From Vibrio sp. qd031 (GTDB lineage Bacteria > Pseudomonadota > Gammaproteobacteria > Enterobacterales > Vibrionaceae), in contig NZ_JXQD01000018.1 of the NCBI RefSeq assembly GCF_002100145.1, forward strand, positions 62,001 through 126,000: 64,000 bases of DNA. The letters are read 5' to 3'. Both the position numbers and the translations under genes were made by a program. Positions 63,601-64,000 of the stretch are shown piece after piece (the stretch's first letter is position 1; each line of letters begins with the position of its first letter). The notes under the pieces are model-generated. The model made no database searches. It was not told the DNA's origin and saw nothing but the letters and a program-made list of their open reading frames with translations.

Positions 63601-64000
63601 ATGTCTAACTCAATGAACATGAACCTATACTCACGTGGTGACAAAACGTTTGTATATCTCAATATGTTTCTGGTCGCGATGTTTACGATCAGTACGCTCT
63701 ACCCATTCATCTATGTCGCTTCTCTATCAATGAGTGCCGGTGATGCGGTAACCGCTGGTAAAGTTGTGATGACGCCTGTCGACATCACCTTTGCCGCCTA
63801 TGAAAAAGTTCTGTGGGATCCAGCGTTTTGGACCGCCTATAAGAACACCTTCATTTATACATTCTTTGGTACTTTAACCAGTTTAGTGATCATCATTCCT
63901 GGTGCTTACGCCCTATCTAGACCACAACTGTTAGGACGCAAGTATTGGAACATTATGATCGCTTTTACCATGTGGTTTAACGCAGGCATGATCCCATTCT
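63601..64000 (+). CDS. Sugar ABC transporter permease (LplC/YtcP/AlgM2-like), partial
   Basis: The ATG at 63601 opens a frame that runs off the right edge after 133 codons. It begins MSNSMNMNLYSRGDKTFVYL and has FMVAMF-type first helix features with LYPFIYVASLSMSAG, then SLVIIIPGAYALSRPQLLGRK, all typical of LplC/YtcP-type permeases. It is the second membrane subunit; a binding-protein gene is expected beyond the window. Confidence 0.9.
   Translation, partial: MSNSMNMNLYSRGDKTFVYLNMFLVAMFTISTLYPFIYVASLSMSAGDAVTAGKVVMTPVDITFAAYEKVLWDPAFWTAYKNTFIYTFFGTLTSLVIIIPGAYALSRPQLLGRKYWNIMIAFTMWFNAGMIPF

Overview
The window looks like a chromosomal segment from a Vibrio-like marine gammaproteobacterium. 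This is inferred from overall protein character (proXWV, a LonH-type protease, a TRAP transporter, a MocR/PNPOx pair), moderate AT content, short intergenic regions and a MITE-like repeat. No rRNA, tRNA, CRISPR array, complete insertion sequence or prophage was seen.

Region 1 (1-18432) is an exosortase A (XrtA/PEP-CTERM-type) exopolysaccharide locus split into two divergent operons around a promoter region at 8055-8236. The leftward arm encodes the export lipoprotein, Wzz-like chain-length protein, tyrosine kinase, a beta-barrel protein, an ExeA-like ATPase, a Wzx-type flippase and the membrane half of a PrsK-like sensor kinase that runs off the window. The rightward arm encodes the initiating sugar transferase, polysaccharide deacetylase, FemAB-like protein, three glycosyltransferases, exosortase fused to an EpsI-like domain, and an asparagine-synthase-like amidotransferase. 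No PEP-CTERM substrate protein was recognised.

Region 2 (18425-28403) holds a MaoC/DUF4136/coniferyl-aldehyde-dehydrogenase-like operon, a Lon-family protease, a MarR regulator and a glycine betaine/proline ABC transporter (proXWV). Region 3 (28404-35246) is assimilatory nitrate/nitrite reduction: cobA-nirB-nirD leftward and nasA rightward. Each arm has a sigma-54 (GG-N10-GC) promoter, with an NtrC-like site between them, which predicts nitrogen-limitation control.

Region 4 (35277-46994) has an acyltransferase, an AttEFGH-like ABC/lipocalin operon, a DMT exporter, an OmpA-family protein, a PAS-PAS-GGDEF-EAL protein and an unrecognised gene with a candidate sigma-54 promoter. Region 5 (46995-54363) is a patchwork: a phosphatase relic, divergent MocR regulator and PNPOx-like protein, a MITE-like repeat, two LysR regulators, an arylsulfatase relic, an acetyltransferase, a glycine-zipper protein and a small outer-membrane protein.

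Region 6 (54364-64000) holds a TRAP transporter operon with an aldo/keto reductase and a Fe(II)/2-oxoglutarate dioxygenase, an isolated 53-residue membrane protein with CRP-like sites and its own terminator, a decayed GGDEF gene, and the start of an AlgS/AlgM1/AlgM2-like sugar ABC transporter operon that continues beyond the window.
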